DNA of 64,000 bases from Acetobacter ascendens (GTDB lineage: Bacteria; Pseudomonadota; Alphaproteobacteria; Acetobacterales; Acetobacteraceae): the NCBI RefSeq assembly GCF_001766235.1, contig NZ_CP015164.1, forward strand, positions 1,349,501 to 1,413,500. The letters are read 5' to 3'. The position numbers and the translations under genes are program-made. Shown here piece after piece: positions 47,891-57,741 of the stretch (positions are counted from its first letter, which is position 1; the number at the start of each line of letters is the position of its first letter). Under the pieces are notes generated by a model, which saw only the letters and a list, made by a program, of their open reading frames with translations, made no database searches and had not been told where the DNA came from.

Positions 47891-49273
47891 CTAGCGCGGC
47901 AGGAACAGCCTGACGCGCAGACCACCCATTGGAGAATCCAGCAATTCCATCTCGCCGCCATGCGCACGCACGATATCGCGTGAGATTGTCAGCCCCAGTC
48001 CAGTTCCGCCCCCACGCCCGCTCTCAAAAGCTCGTAGAACGCTATCACGGCGCTCCGGGGGGATACTTGGCCCATCATCATCTACCATCACCACAACGCC
48101 ATCTGATCGGCCTTGAGCGCTTAAATTGATATGCTTCGCATAGCGTCGGGCATTATCCACCAAATTGGTTAATGCGCGCCGCATGGCATCTGGGCGCATA
48201 TGCACCCGCAACCCTGGCGCCACACGCACCGAGAAAACATGCGCGCCAGCTCGCCGGGCCGCAGCAGCCACGTCTTCCAAAAAGGGTTCTATTTCGGTTT
48301 CCGCAACATTTTCGGCCCCTTCCCCACGTGCAAAGGCCAAGTAACTGGCAATCATGTGCTCCATTTCAGCCACGTCACCAATCATATCCTCAACATCGGG
48401 TTGAATATCTTCTGCACGCACCATGCCGGTACGGGGCATCATGTCCAAAGAAAGACGCAGGCGTGTTAGTGGCGTGCGCAAATCATGCGATACCCCCGCC
48501 AGAACTCCCGTACGCTGTGATACAAAGCGATAAATCCGGTCTTGCATGCGGTTAAAGGCCACAGCCGCTTTGCGCACTTCCTGCGCCCCTGCTGGACGAA
48601 TAGGGCCAATATCACGCCCAAGTCCAAACTGCTCTGCCGCATGAGCCAGACGCCGAATAGCTCGCACCTGATTGCGCATAAACAGGCTGGCAATCACAAA
48701 CAGCAGCAAAGAACTGCCAACCGCCCATGCCACAAACAGCCAGATCTGCCCCATATCCAGCCGCTTACGAGGCGCTTCTACATCCAGCACACCATCTGGC
48801 AACTGAATGGAAATTTTGACTGTATGGGGGTCTTCTCGCCAGTTTACGAAAAAAGGGTAGCTAATAGAGGCACGCAGCGCACGGGCCAGATCTTCATCCA
48901 TAGGGCCCAACACGTGGGTAGAACCAAAACGCCTAAGCCGTGCATTGGAGTGCCACGATTCCACCAACTGCAAATGTTGCTGGGCCTGCTCTACAAACCA
49001 CTGCCTGTCTGCCGGTTTTTTCAAACGCTCCAAGGCATTTAATGAGAGGACAATTTCTGATGTAACCGAATCTGAAAGACGGCGCGAGGCAACCTGTAGA
49101 AAATTTCCGTAAAACACTTCTAGCGCGATACCTTGCGTGATTAGCAAAGGGATCAACACAATCAGCAAAGACCGCGCCAGAAGTGAGCGTGGAAGTACGC
49201 GCCGCATGGATTTTTCCACCCTGCGTGACTTCCAGAATGAGGATGGAAAAAGTTTTAGCCCGCTGCGCCGCAT
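47891..49273 (-). CDS. EnvZ-like sensor histidine kinase
   Basis: Two membrane helices (LLARSLLIVLIPLLITQGIA near residue 35 and IWLFVAWAVGSSLLLFVIA near 180) flank a periplasmic sensor domain. A HAMP domain, the phospho-acceptor GVSHDLRTPLTRL and an HATPase domain with NLVDNARRYA, DDGPSIP and GTGLGLTI follow. The layout and motifs resemble EnvZ. It lies 10 bases after the response-regulator gene on the same transcript. The signal is unknown. Confidence 0.92.
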   Translation of the reverse strand: MRRSGLKLFPSSFWKSRRVEKSMRRVLPRSLLARSLLIVLIPLLITQGIALEVFYGNFLQVASRRLSDSVTSEIVLSLNALERLKKPADRQWFVEQAQQHLQLVESWHSNARLRRFGSTHVLGPMDEDLARALRASISYPFFVNWREDPHTVKISIQLPDGVLDVEAPRKRLDMGQIWLFVAWAVGSSLLLFVIASLFMRNQVRAIRRLAHAAEQFGLGRDIGPIRPAGAQEVRKAAVAFNRMQDRIYRFVSQRTGVLAGVSHDLRTPLTRLRLSLDMMPRTGMVRAEDIQPDVEDMIGDVAEMEHMIASYLAFARGEGAENVAETEIEPFLEDVAAAARRAGAHVFSVRVAPGLRVHMRPDAMRRALTNLVDNARRYAKHINLSAQGRSDGVVVMVDDDGPSIPPERRDSVLRAFESGRGGGTGLGLTISRDIVRAHGGEMELLDSPMGGLRVRLFLPR

Positions 49274-49283
49274 GGTTTATGTC

Positions 49284-50006
49284 TTACAGCCCCGGTTTGA
49301 GCACATACCCACGCCCACGAATGGTATGCAGGTATCGTGGCTCTTTGGGGTCAGGCTCAATACGCCGCCTTAGGCGCGTCACCTGAACGTCAACGGCGCG
49401 CTCTCCAATTTCTGCCATGTCCAGCGCCTTGGCAATTTCCTCGCGCGAGAACACATCATTGGGCCTGCGTGCCAATACGGAAAGCAGAGCAGCCTCCCCT
49501 CCCGTAAGATGAATGGTGCCATTGGGGCCGCTTAGAATAAGCCGAACGGGATCAAATTCTTTGTCCCCCAACCGCACGATACGCAGATTATCCGTTGCCG
49601 GAGCAGGTTGATGCCGCCGCAAATGTGCTTTCAGGCGCAAAAGCAGTTCGCGTGGCTCAAAAGGTTTCCCGAGATAATCGTCAGCACCGGCTTCCAGCCC
49701 CGTAATGCGGTCTGCTGGCTCTCCGCGTGCTGTAAGAAGCAGGATCGGAAGTTCCTGCCCTTCATCACGGAGAGCGCGTGTCAATTCCAAGCCGTTTTCA
49801 CCCGGCATGGTTACATCCAACACCATGGCATCTGGCTGAATGCCTTCTAGTGTCTGCCGTGCTTCTGCTGCGCTAGCCGCCACGCTTACCCGAAAACCAT
49901 GCTCAAACAGATAGCGTTGCAGCAGCCGCCGCAACCGCGGATCATCATCCACCACAATAACATGCGGGGCGACATCTTCTTCCACACTCTCGCGCTCATG
50001 CTCCAT
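49284..50006 (-). CDS. OmpR-like response regulator
   Basis: Receiver domain with acidic pair VVDDDPRL, phospho-Asp in MVLDVTMPG, Thr in LLLTARG and Lys in LGKPFEP, then an OmpR-type winged helix (LTGGEAALLSVLARRPNDVF, VTRLRRRIEPDPKEPRYLHT). The start is set at ATG 50006, which overlaps the end of the MarR gene; an earlier ATG at 50039 is possible. It pairs with the EnvZ-like kinase. Confidence 0.93.
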   Translation of the reverse strand: MEHERESVEEDVAPHVIVVDDDPRLRRLLQRYLFEHGFRVSVAASAAEARQTLEGIQPDAMVLDVTMPGENGLELTRALRDEGQELPILLLTARGEPADRITGLEAGADDYLGKPFEPRELLLRLKAHLRRHQPAPATDNLRIVRLGDKEFDPVRLILSGPNGTIHLTGGEAALLSVLARRPNDVFSREEIAKALDMAEIGERAVDVQVTRLRRRIEPDPKEPRYLHTIRGRGYVLKPGL

Positions 50007-50517
50007 GCCGCCCTCCTTTTTTGCCTGCTGCATCTTCATTCAATACAGACCGACTCTGCTCGGATAACATTCCACGCATTACGCGCCGAAACCCCTCCAC
50101 GGCTGCGCCTCCTGCCTCCCGATACGCAGCCACAAGGCGCTGGCGCACAACAGCAAACAGTCTGGCCTCTGCTGCTTTGCCTGCCGGGCTTAAAAAAAGC
50201 AGACGTTGGCGCCTGTCCTGACGGCCTGGTTGGCTTTCCAGATACTGCCTTGCTTCTAGCTCATGCATGGTGCGGCCAAGACTTTGTTTTGTCACCCCCA
50301 ACACAGCCTGAAGGCGACTAACAGGAATACCGGGGCTAAACGCCAAAACCTGCAACACCCGATAATGCGCGTGGCCCAAGCCATCTTCTTCCAGAACTGG
50401 CTCAACGGCCTGCGCCATATCGCGCGATGCCAGAAACATAAGGGTTTGCGCCAGACGCAACTGTTCTTCCCGCAGAAAGAGCAGATCTGCCCCTGCCGTT
50501 TCATGAGGTAAGGACAT
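49996..50517 (-). CDS. MarR family transcriptional regulator
   Basis: 173 residues with the MarR winged helix: AHYRVLQVLAFSPGIPVSRL, GVTKQSLGRTMHELEARQYL and the wing QPGRQDRRQRLLFLSPAG. It precedes and overlaps the OmpR-like gene, so the three regulators (MarR, response regulator, kinase) are probably co-transcribed. MarR proteins commonly sense small aromatic or acidic molecules; no ligand can be deduced. Confidence 0.9.
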   Translation of the reverse strand: MSLPHETAGADLLFLREEQLRLAQTLMFLASRDMAQAVEPVLEEDGLGHAHYRVLQVLAFSPGIPVSRLQAVLGVTKQSLGRTMHELEARQYLESQPGRQDRRQRLLFLSPAGKAAEARLFAVVRQRLVAAYREAGGAAVEGFRRVMRGMLSEQSRSVLNEDAAGKKGGRHGA

Positions 50518-50545
50518 AGGTGTTTAGGCTCCCCGCAAAAGGCTT

Positions 50546-51205
50546 TTAGGCCCGCGCCATAAAGGGAAAACCACCCATACGGGCTTTGATGCGCCCAATG
50601 CGCAGAACATCTGCCAGACGCCTATCAACAAAGGCTGCCAAAGCGGCTTCATTATCGCCACGCGCCAGCCAGTACAACAGCACAGAGGTATACACACCGC
50701 CCAAGCTCAGGCGCTTGGTCACGTAAGTTAGCCCCGAGGAATCATCCTGTGCAGCCTGCCAGATGGTATTGATGGTGCGCATCATGCTCCGGCGCAGTGC
50801 TTTTCCCTCACATGGAGCCAGCAAAACAGAGAGACCTTTACGCGTGGCTGAACGGACAGACGCATCCACTGGAAGCCGATACAGCAGTGCTTGCCGCACA
50901 CGCTGGCTTAAGCGAGGCTCTTCTTCCGTATTCCACATGGCTTCCAGCATATCTCTGTCACATAGATCGAACCATGCTTCCACAAGCTCTGCACTGCCAC
51001 CCGGAAACAATAAATCAGCATCTGGGCCTGCCACTCGCAGCAGCACATCTATGCCCCATCCGCGCTCTCCAGCCACAGCAGCCATCTTGCGCAGGATCTC
51101 ATCCCGCGCTGGGTCACGCTCCAAAGGCGCAGGCATAATGCCAGCAGCCAAAGTTGCCACTGCCAATGAGATAGCCTGACTTATCTTACCTGCACCCATG
51201 CTCAT
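50546..51205 (-). CDS. COQ9 family protein
   Basis: Matches the COQ9 family, which binds lipids and assists a hydroxylation step of ubiquinone synthesis in mitochondria and alphaproteobacteria. Seen: ARDEILRKMAAVAGERGWGI, LLFPGGSAELVEAWFDLCDR and the C-terminal amphipathic region TSVLLYWLARGDNEAALAAF with VDRRL. The start is uncertain: ATG 51205 sits 3 bases after the def stop codon (coupling), while ATG 51136 begins nearer the conserved domain. Confidence 0.82.
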   Translation of the reverse strand: MSMGAGKISQAISLAVATLAAGIMPAPLERDPARDEILRKMAAVAGERGWGIDVLLRVAGPDADLLFPGGSAELVEAWFDLCDRDMLEAMWNTEEEPRLSQRVRQALLYRLPVDASVRSATRKGLSVLLAPCEGKALRRSMMRTINTIWQAAQDDSSGLTYVTKRLSLGGVYTSVLLYWLARGDNEAALAAFVDRRLADVLRIGRIKARMGGFPFMARA

Positions 51206-51208
51206 GCC

Positions 51209-51733
51209 CTACGCCCCATACCGTGTGATTTCTTTTGCAAACCCAAATTTGCTCATATCGGTCATCCGCATGGGATAGAGGATTCCATCCAGATGATCCA
51301 TTTCGTGCTGCATGACATGTGCCCGAAAACCTGTGGCCATGCCTTCAACCTTCTGCCCATGCTGATCAAACCCGGCATACCATATCCGCTTGTATCGCGG
51401 CACTTCCCCTCGCAGATCAGGCAGGGAAAGGCAGCCTTCCGCCCGTAGCAGCTTTTCATCATCAACCGGCGTTAAAACCGGGTTGATCAAAACCTGAACA
51501 GGCAAAGGCGGATCATCCTCCCCTTCACTCCGGGCAAGCGGCACGCTGTAAATAAAAAGCCTTTGGGAAACAAAAACCTGCGGAGCCGCCAACCCTACAC
51601 CACCGCTTTCTTCCAGAGTTTCGCGCATATCCGCTATCAGGCGCTGAATATCTGGGGCTGTGGGGTCTGGCACCTCCTGCGCGGGCTGCCTTAAAACCGG
51701 GTGCCCCATGCGGGCTATTGCAAGAACTGCCAT
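51209..51733 (-). CDS. def: Peptide deformylase
   Basis: Removes the formyl group from new proteins. All three motifs are present: GVGLAAPQV (motif 1), EGCLSLPD (motif 2, metal Cys) and MQHEMDHLDGIL (motif 3, metal His and catalytic Glu). Length of 174 residues is normal. It leads a transcript with the COQ9-like gene and is divergent from rpsU. Confidence 0.97.
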   Translation of the reverse strand: MAVLAIARMGHPVLRQPAQEVPDPTAPDIQRLIADMRETLEESGGVGLAAPQVFVSQRLFIYSVPLARSEGEDDPPLPVQVLINPVLTPVDDEKLLRAEGCLSLPDLRGEVPRYKRIWYAGFDQHGQKVEGMATGFRAHVMQHEMDHLDGILYPMRMTDMSKFGFAKEITRYGA

Positions 51734-51805
51734 TTTTCACCCCATTTCTATGAAGGTTGCACAATAAAAGCACTCAGAAGTGCATTTTAAACACGAAAGA
51801 ACAAA

Positions 51806-51946
51806 TTGTATCTTGTCTAAAGGCCGTGTTATAGAGGCCGCCAACAAAGGAATCGGCGCCCCGCAAGGCCGCGACGGTTCCGGTTCCGTATAATCTACAA
51901 AAAGCCGGGTTACCCGGATTTTTCTGAAACAGGGGTTAGAGACCAA
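51806..51946 (+). promoter_or_regulatory. Promoter and leader of rpsU with terminator-like hairpin
   Basis: TTGTAT (51806-51811) and TTATAG (51829-51834) are spaced 17 bases and could be the promoter; TATAAT at 51889-51894 is a second -10 candidate. In the leader, CCGGG-TTA-CCCGG (51905-51917) with A and T runs on either side forms a small terminator-like hairpin ending about 23 bases before the GTG start. Confidence 0.4.
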
Positions 51947-52150
51947 GTGCACGTTCTCGTCCGTGACAACAATGTCGATCAGGCTCTTAAAGCGCTCAAG
52001 AAGAAAATGCAGCGTGAAGGAATCTTCCGTGAAATGAAGCTGCGTCGGCACTACGAAAAGCCGTCTGAGCGCAAGGCCCGTGAAGCGGCAGAAGCCGTGC
52101 GCCGTGCTCGTAAGATGGAACGTAAGCGTCTGGAACGCGAAGGCTTCTAA
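51947..52150 (+). CDS. rpsU: 30S ribosomal protein S21
   Basis: 67 residues, [20 protein letters not shown] and RREGIF-type core, with the basic C-terminus [16 protein letters not shown]. The start codon is GTG at 51947, with AGGGGTTAGAG just upstream. S21 lies in the small-subunit platform and helps initiation. A strong terminator follows. Confidence 0.96.
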   Translation: MHVLVRDNNVDQALKALKKKMQREGIFREMKLRRHYEKPSERKAREAAEAVRRARKMERKRLEREGF

Positions 52151-52170
52151 GCTTTTCCATCCTTCTATCC

Positions 52171-52209
52171 AAAAAAGGCCGGCATCCTACGGATGTTCCG
52201 GCCTTTTTT
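52171..52209 (+). terminator. Intrinsic terminator of rpsU
   Basis: AAAAAAGGCCGG and CCGGCCTTTTTT pair around an inner ATCC/GGAT stem, giving a long bidirectional terminator. Confidence 0.9.
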
Positions 52210-52241
52210 GTGTCTACTCTGCTTCATAACTTCCTGCCCAT

Positions 52242-52279
52242 AAAAAAAAGCCGCCCCACCTCAAGTGGAACGGTCTTTT
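52242..52279 (-). terminator. Probable terminator of leuB
   Basis: On the minus strand an imperfect stem (AGACCGTTCCACTT / GGTGGGGCGGCT) is followed by a long T-run about 25 bases beyond the leuB stop. Confidence 0.6.
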
Positions 52280-52301
52280 AACTTATAGCTTACGAAGAAC
52301 G

Positions 52302-53426
52302 TTACTTCTGGAGTTTATCCAGCTCCCGCACAATGGCTTCACCCATAACGGATGTGCCAACACGGGCCATGCCTTCGCTCATGATGTCTGCTGTGCGCAA
52401 ACCGCTTTCCAGAACGTTGGAAACCGCCTGCTCAATCATATTTGCTTCTTCCTGCTTGTTCAGGGAGTAACGAAGCAACATGGCAAAAGACAGAATTTGC
52501 GCAATTGGGTTTGCAATGCCCTGCCCGGCAATATCCGGCGCACTGCCATGAATAGGCTCATACAGCGCAGGGAATTTGCCATTTTCGCGTACAGCACCCA
52601 GCGTTGCAGAAGGCAGCATACCCAAGCTGCCTGTCAGCATGGATGCAAGATCAGACAGCAGATCACCAAACAGATTGCCGGTAACAATTACATCAAACTG
52701 ACGCGGGTTACGCACCATCTGCATGGCGCAGTTATCGGCCAGCATGTGAGAGAGTTCTACATCCGGGAATTCTTTGGCATGCACATCTGTCACCACTTCC
52801 TTCCACAGAAGACCGCTTTCCATGACATTGCATTTTTCAACAGAACACACACGGTTAGACCGTTTGCGTGCCAGATCAAACGCCACACGCGCTACACGTT
52901 CAATTTCGGAGGTGGTGTAAACTTCTGTATTCACACCGCGCTTACTGCCATCCGGCAGGGTTTCAATACCGCGCGGGTTGCCAAAATAGATACCCCCCAC
53001 TGTTTCACGCACGATCATAATATCCAGACCGCGCACCACATCCGGCTTAAGCGTGCTGGCATCTACCAGTGCATCAAACACTTTGGCGGGGCGTAGGTTG
53101 GCAAACAGCCCCAGTTCCTGCCGCAGCTTAAGAATGGCCACTTCCGGGCGCTTTTCAAACCCAACATGTGCCCACTTCGGATCACCTACTGAGCCAAACA
53201 GCACTGCATCCGCAGCCCATGCCTTCTCGATCACTTCATCACGGATAGGCTCACCGTATTCTGCCAGCGAAGCGCCACCGACCACATCTTCCGTAATATC
53301 GAAGGACAGACCACGACGGCTTTCCAGCCATGAAATAACGTGCCGGACTTCCCGCATGATTTCGGGGCCAATACCGTCACCCGGCAGAACAAGAAGTTTT
53401 ATGGCTGTGTTCTGTTCAGTCATCAT
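52302..53426 (-). CDS. leuB: 3-isopropylmalate dehydrogenase
   Basis: 374 residues; oxidises and decarboxylates 3-isopropylmalate in leucine synthesis with NAD+. Seen: [14 protein letters not shown], the substrate-binding Arg region [26 protein letters not shown] for metal binding and the NAD loop [18 protein letters not shown]. It lies last in leuC-leuD-leuB. Confidence 0.97.
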   Translation of the reverse strand: MMTEQNTAIKLLVLPGDGIGPEIMREVRHVISWLESRRGLSFDITEDVVGGASLAEYGEPIRDEVIEKAWAADAVLFGSVGDPKWAHVGFEKRPEVAILKLRQELGLFANLRPAKVFDALVDASTLKPDVVRGLDIMIVRETVGGIYFGNPRGIETLPDGSKRGVNTEVYTTSEIERVARVAFDLARKRSNRVCSVEKCNVMESGLLWKEVVTDVHAKEFPDVELSHMLADNCAMQMVRNPRQFDVIVTGNLFGDLLSDLASMLTGSLGMLPSATLGAVRENGKFPALYEPIHGSAPDIAGQGIANPIAQILSFAMLLRYSLNKQEEANMIEQAVSNVLESGLRTADIMSEGMARVGTSVMGEAIVRELDKLQK

Positions 53427-53441
53427 GCAGCTCCAGAATAA

Positions 53442-54065
53442 TCAATCAATATGAATGGAAGGCATCCAGGGTTTTTCCCGGTTTTCCCGGTTTTCATACC
53501 CTTCGATATTTGTTTCATGCTGAAGTGTCTGGCCAATATCATCCAAACCTTCCAGCAACATATGCTTGCGGAACGGATCGATTTCAAAAGACACTTCCTG
53601 CCCATCAGGCCGCACAATAACCTGCCGGGGCAGATCAACCGTAAGGCGGGCATTGCTGCCCATGCTGGCATCTGCCATCAGCTCATCGCAAATTCCGCGC
53701 GGCAGACGGATCGGCAAAATGCCGTTCTTGAAGCAGTTATTGAAGAAGATATCTGCAAAAGAAGGCGCAATCACGCACCGGATACCAAAATCCAGCAGCG
53801 CCCAAGGCGCATGCTCGCGCGAGGAACCGCAGCCCAGATTATCATAGGTAATCAGGATTTCAGCTTTGCGCCATGGTTCCTTGTTCAGCACAAAATCCGG
53901 ATTTTCTTTGCCATCGGGCAAATAGCGCATGGCATCAAAGGCATTTTTACCCAAACCTGTGCGCTGCGTGGTTTTAAGAAACCGTGCCGGAATAATTTTG
54001 TCTGTATCAATGTTGGCTTCTGGCAAAGCCGCCGCAATAGCCGACAGGGTTGTAAACTTTTCCAT
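53442..54065 (-). CDS. leuD: 3-isopropylmalate dehydratase, small subunit
   Basis: 207 residues forming the swivel domain of isopropylmalate isomerase. [14 protein letters not shown] and [20 protein letters not shown] are the family motifs. Its ATG overlaps the leuC stop (TAATG), giving translational coupling of the two subunits. Confidence 0.97.
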   Translation of the reverse strand: MEKFTTLSAIAAALPEANIDTDKIIPARFLKTTQRTGLGKNAFDAMRYLPDGKENPDFVLNKEPWRKAEILITYDNLGCGSSREHAPWALLDFGIRCVIAPSFADIFFNNCFKNGILPIRLPRGICDELMADASMGSNARLTVDLPRQVIVRPDGQEVSFEIDPFRKHMLLEGLDDIGQTLQHETNIEGYENRENREKPWMPSIHID

Positions 54066-55468
54066 TATGCCAGCTCCCTTACATCAGTCAGGCACCCCGT
54101 CACAGCCGCAGCAGCAGCCATGGCAGGAGACACCAAATGCGTACGACCGCCCGGCCCCTGACGTCCTTCAAAATTACGGTTGGATGTAGAAGCGCAGCGC
54201 TGGCCCGGTGTCAGCCGATCCGGATTCATACCAAGGCACATGGAGCACCCAGCCTCACGCCATTCAAAGCCGGCATCCAGAAAAATCTGGTCCAGACCTT
54301 CTTCTTCCGCCTGCCGCTTTACGTTGCCCGAACCCGGCACAATCATGGCGCGCACGCCTTCAGCTACCTTACGACCAGCAGCTACCTGCGCTGCGGCACG
54401 CAAATCTTCAATACGGCTGTTGGTGCAAGACCCAATAAAAACAACATCAACCGGTGTGCCAGCAATTTTCTGCCCGGCTTCCAGCCCCATGTAGTCCAGC
54501 ATACGCTGCATTTGGGTGCGCTTGGCTTCGTCTGTTTCATCAGCAGGGTTAGGCACGGTGGCCGTAATGGGCAGCACTGTTTCTGGGCTGGTGCCCCATG
54601 TCAGGCTGGGGCTGATATCTTCTGCCCGCAGCGTCACTTCCTTATCGAAATGCGCACCTTCATCAGAAGCCAGTGTTTTCCAATAGGCTACGGCCTTGTC
54701 AAACTCTTCACCTTTAGGGGCAAAGGGGCGGCCACGCACATATTCAAACGTGGTTTCATCTGGCGCAACCATGCCTGCACGCGCACCGGCCTCAATCGCC
54801 ATGTTGCACAGCGTCATGCGGCCAGCCATGTCCAGCCCACGAATAGCGGAACCTGCAAATTCGATTACATGCCCTGTGCCACCTGCCGTGCCAATATGCC
54901 CGATAATAGCCAGCATGATATCTTTGGCAGAAACGCCAGCACCAAGCGCGCCATCTACCGTAACACGCATGTTTTTGGCCGGACGCTGCAGAATGGTCTG
55001 CGTGGCCATAACATGCTCAACTTCCGACGTGCCAATACCGAAAGCCAGCGAACCCAGTGCACCATGCGTAGAGGTATGGGAATCCCCGCACACAATAGTC
55101 ATGCCAGGCAGAGAGATCCCCTGCTCTGGCCCAACAACGTGCACAATACCCTGATTGGCAGAAAGCAGCGGGAAATACGGAACCCCGAATTCCTTAACAT
55201 TGCGTTCCAGCGTTTCAATCTGGTTGCGGCTATCGGCTTCTTCAATCGGCTGGGTACGGTCAGACGTAGGCACATTGTGGTCAACCACAGCCACGGTCTT
55301 TTCCGGGTGGCGCAGTTTACGCCCCGCCAGACGCAAGCCTTCAAACGCCTGCGGACTGGTGACTTCGTGCACAAGGTGCCGGTCAATATAAAGAATAGAG
55401 GTGCCGTCGGGCAGAGTTTCAACGACGTGATCATCCCAGATCTTGTCGAACAACGTACGCGGGCCCAT
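54065..55468 (-). CDS. leuC: 3-isopropylmalate dehydratase, large subunit
   Basis: 467 residues with the Fe-S aconitase fold. Cluster cysteines are seen in [14 protein letters not shown] and [11 protein letters not shown], plus [20 protein letters not shown] near residue 130. A ribosome binding site AAGGAGGAGG precedes the ATG. It heads the leucine operon, between the rplS terminator and leuD. Confidence 0.97.
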   Translation of the reverse strand: MGPRTLFDKIWDDHVVETLPDGTSILYIDRHLVHEVTSPQAFEGLRLAGRKLRHPEKTVAVVDHNVPTSDRTQPIEEADSRNQIETLERNVKEFGVPYFPLLSANQGIVHVVGPEQGISLPGMTIVCGDSHTSTHGALGSLAFGIGTSEVEHVMATQTILQRPAKNMRVTVDGALGAGVSAKDIMLAIIGHIGTAGGTGHVIEFAGSAIRGLDMAGRMTLCNMAIEAGARAGMVAPDETTFEYVRGRPFAPKGEEFDKAVAYWKTLASDEGAHFDKEVTLRAEDISPSLTWGTSPETVLPITATVPNPADETDEAKRTQMQRMLDYMGLEAGQKIAGTPVDVVFIGSCTNSRIEDLRAAAQVAAGRKVAEGVRAMIVPGSGNVKRQAEEEGLDQIFLDAGFEWREAGCSMCLGMNPDRLTPGQRCASTSNRNFEGRQGPGGRTHLVSPAMAAAAAVTGCLTDVRELA

Positions 55469-55546
55469 GCCCTCCTCCTTTATATTTCTTACGCTACGAG
55501 CATCAGCTCACCTATTGGGCCAATGCTGTTGCGGTATGGCTATATA

Positions 55547-55583
55547 TCAAAAAGACCCGACTGACATAGGCCAGCCGGGTTTA
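55547..55583 (-). terminator. Intrinsic terminator of the rplS operon
   Basis: On the minus strand ACCCGGCTG and CAGTCGGGT (8 of 9 paired) flank an 8-base loop and are followed by CTTTTTG. It separates the ribosomal operon from leuC. Confidence 0.8.
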
Positions 55584-55621
55584 AAAAACCATATCAGACC
55601 GCAGTAAACGGTTATATGGTT

Positions 55622-56005
55622 TTAGCTGGCTGCCGGAGCAACCACTTCACGCGGGCGTTCTGCAATACGAGCAGACTTACCGCTGCGGCCACGCAAGTAG
55701 TACAGTTTTGCACGACGCACTTTACCACGACGCACAACCTTGATTTCTGCCACCGTAGGTGCGTACAGCGGGAACACACGTTCCACACCTTCACCATTGG
55801 AAATCTTACGCACGGTGAAGTTGCTGTTTAGGCCCTTGTTGGAACGGGCAATCACAACGCCTTCAAAAGCCTGCAGACGGGTACGTTCACCTTCCTGCAC
55901 CTTAACGGAAACGCGCACCGTATCACCGGCTTCGAATTCCGGAACAGCGCGCTCTGCTGTCAGACGCTTAATTTCTGCAGCTTCATACTGCTGAATGATG
56001 TTCAT
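55622..56005 (-). CDS. rplS: 50S ribosomal protein L19
   Basis: [19 protein letters not shown] to [19 protein letters not shown] is standard L19, at the interface of the two subunits. The start ATG 56005 has AGGAAGGA upstream; a longer frame to 56023 would overlap trmD. It is the last gene of rpsP-rimM-trmD-rplS. Confidence 0.97.
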   Translation of the reverse strand: MNIIQQYEAAEIKRLTAERAVPEFEAGDTVRVSVKVQEGERTRLQAFEGVVIARSNKGLNSNFTVRKISNGEGVERVFPLYAPTVAEIKVVRRGKVRRAKLYYLRGRSGKSARIAERPREVVAPAAS

Positions 56006-56019
56006 GTCGGTATCCTTCC

Positions 56020-56772
56020 TCAAACCCCAAAATGGTCTGTCTGTGCGGCCCCGCCCACAGCTTCAGCCATGTTTCTTTCCTTGCGAGCCAGCCAGGCAGA
56101 CCACAGATCCGGCCTTCTTTCCCGCGTTATTTCTTCTGCCTGCTTCTGCCTCCAGGCCGCGATGGCGGCATGATTGCCCGAAAGCAGGATTTCCGGCACA
56201 GCGCGCCCTTCCCACTCGGCAGGACGGGTATAGTGCGGATATTCAAGCAGCCCTTCGGAAAAACTTTCCTCTACACCACTTTCCTCACACCCCATCACGC
56301 CGGGTAGCAGGCGCACACACGCATCCAGCAACACCAGTGCGGCAGTTTCCCCACCCGAGAGAATATAATCTCCGATAGATACCTGCTCAACGCCATGCGC
56401 TTGCAGCACACGTTCGTCCACACCTTCAAACCGACCACACAGCAACAATACCCCAGAACCAGCCGCATAACGCCGCACATCCTGCTGCGTTAACGGGCGC
56501 CCGCGGGGTGTAAGATACACACGCGGCACATCTGATGGTGCCTGAGAGGCAGCAAAAGCGGCATCCACCACATCTGGGCGGATAACCATGCCAGCACCAC
56601 CACCAAACGGTGTATCATCTACTGCACGATGCCGGCCCAGACCATGCTGCCGCAGATCTTCTGTCCGACATGTCCACAAGCCTTTTTCCAGCGCTCGCCC
56701 TGCAAGGGAAAGCCCCAGTGGGCCCGGAAACATTTCAGGAAACAGCGTGAGCACAGTGGCCTGCCAGTTCAT
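56020..56772 (-). CDS. trmD: tRNA (guanine-N1)-methyltransferase
   Basis: Methylates G37 of tRNAs with SAM. The knotted SPOUT core motifs are [31 protein letters not shown], and [19 protein letters not shown]. Start overlaps the rimM stop codon (ATGA). 250 residues, normal length. Confidence 0.97.
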   Translation of the reverse strand: MNWQATVLTLFPEMFPGPLGLSLAGRALEKGLWTCRTEDLRQHGLGRHRAVDDTPFGGGAGMVIRPDVVDAAFAASQAPSDVPRVYLTPRGRPLTQQDVRRYAAGSGVLLLCGRFEGVDERVLQAHGVEQVSIGDYILSGGETAALVLLDACVRLLPGVMGCEESGVEESFSEGLLEYPHYTRPAEWEGRAVPEILLSGNHAAIAAWRQKQAEEITRERRPDLWSAWLARKERNMAEAVGGAAQTDHFGV

Positions 56773-57311
56773 GGCTGTACCTCTGTTTTCTGCCGTTTAC
56801 CAACGCCGCGTCCTTCTTCGCCCGAAACCTCTTCGGGGCGCACCACAGTGATTATCCGTTGTTCCAGATGAACCTGCGGCACACAGGCCTGAGTAAATGG
56901 AACAAGGGAACCATCACTCAGTTCCAGACTGGCGCCAGCTCCATAATCATGCACCATCACAACACGACCAAGAGAAAGACCGTTTTCAAATGCTTCCATG
57001 CCAATCAGATCAGCATGGTAGAATTCTTCTTCCTCAGGTTCAGGCAAAGCCGTGCGCGGCACATACAGGCGAGTGTTCACCAATGCCTGCGCGGCATCAC
57101 GATCAGCCAGCGGCGTGCCATTGGCATCCCGCAATTCAGCCACGCTATCCGCCCCACGCCAACTGAGGAACCATTTACGGCCCTTATCGTCCTGCAATGC
57201 CCCAGACTGCTCCAGCGTTTGTGGGTTTTCCGCATAAGTGCGCACATGCACAAGGCCGCGCACACCATGCGGTTTACCAACAACGCCCATCAGAATGAGG
57301 TTTGAGCACAT
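56769..57311 (-). CDS. rimM: 16S rRNA processing protein RimM
   Basis: 180 residues: N-terminal barrel with [20 protein letters not shown] and a PRC-barrel with [18 protein letters not shown] and [20 protein letters not shown]. Assists maturation of the 30S head with S19. The gene sits 14 bases after rpsP. Confidence 0.95.
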   Translation of the reverse strand: MCSNLILMGVVGKPHGVRGLVHVRTYAENPQTLEQSGALQDDKGRKWFLSWRGADSVAELRDANGTPLADRDAAQALVNTRLYVPRTALPEPEEEEFYHADLIGMEAFENGLSLGRVVMVHDYGAGASLELSDGSLVPFTQACVPQVHLEQRIITVVRPEEVSGEEGRGVGKRQKTEVQP

Positions 57312-57325
57312 GATAGTTTCAGGCT

Positions 57326-57679
57326 TTAGGCAGCAGCGGCTTCGACAGCTTTAGCGGCTTCAGCAGCGCGTGCCTGTGCCTTCTTCTTCGGAGCAGACTT
57401 TTTAGGCTGTTCACGATAAGCGGGCTTAGGTGTCAGACCTGCGTTACCAAGGAAGCGTGCCACGCGATCTGTTGGCTGAGCGCCTTCAGACAGCCAATGC
57501 TTGATGCGTTCTTCCGTCAGACGCACGCGTTCTGCGTGATCAGACGGCAGCATTGGATTGTAAGCGCCAACCTTTTCAATGAAACGGCCATCACGCGGGC
57601 TGCGGCTATCTGCCACAACGATGTGGTAGTACGGACGCTTCTTGGCACCTGCGCGGGCAAGACGAATTTTAAGACTCAT
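57326..57679 (-). CDS. rpsP: 30S ribosomal protein S16
   Basis: [20 protein letters not shown] and [20 protein letters not shown] are diagnostic. The C-terminus is an Ala/Lys-rich extension ([20 protein letters not shown]), common in alphaproteobacteria. First gene of the ribosomal operon after ffh. Confidence 0.97.
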   Translation of the reverse strand: MSLKIRLARAGAKKRPYYHIVVADSRSPRDGRFIEKVGAYNPMLPSDHAERVRLTEERIKHWLSEGAQPTDRVARFLGNAGLTPKPAYREQPKKSAPKKKAQARAAEAAKAVEAAAA

Positions 57680-57741
57680 TCGGAGTTACTCCAGACCCAA
57701 AAATAAAAAACCCGAAAAACTGCTTCTAGAAATAGACCGCC

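Noticed and set aside
55469-55548. Leucine leader peptide/attenuator before leuC
   Set aside because: No short open frame with a run of Leu codons and no competing hairpins were seen; only a normal ribosome binding site and the upstream operon's terminator.
54137-55564. 475-codon plus-strand open frame
   Set aside because: Entirely antisense to leuC; composition is that of a shadow frame.
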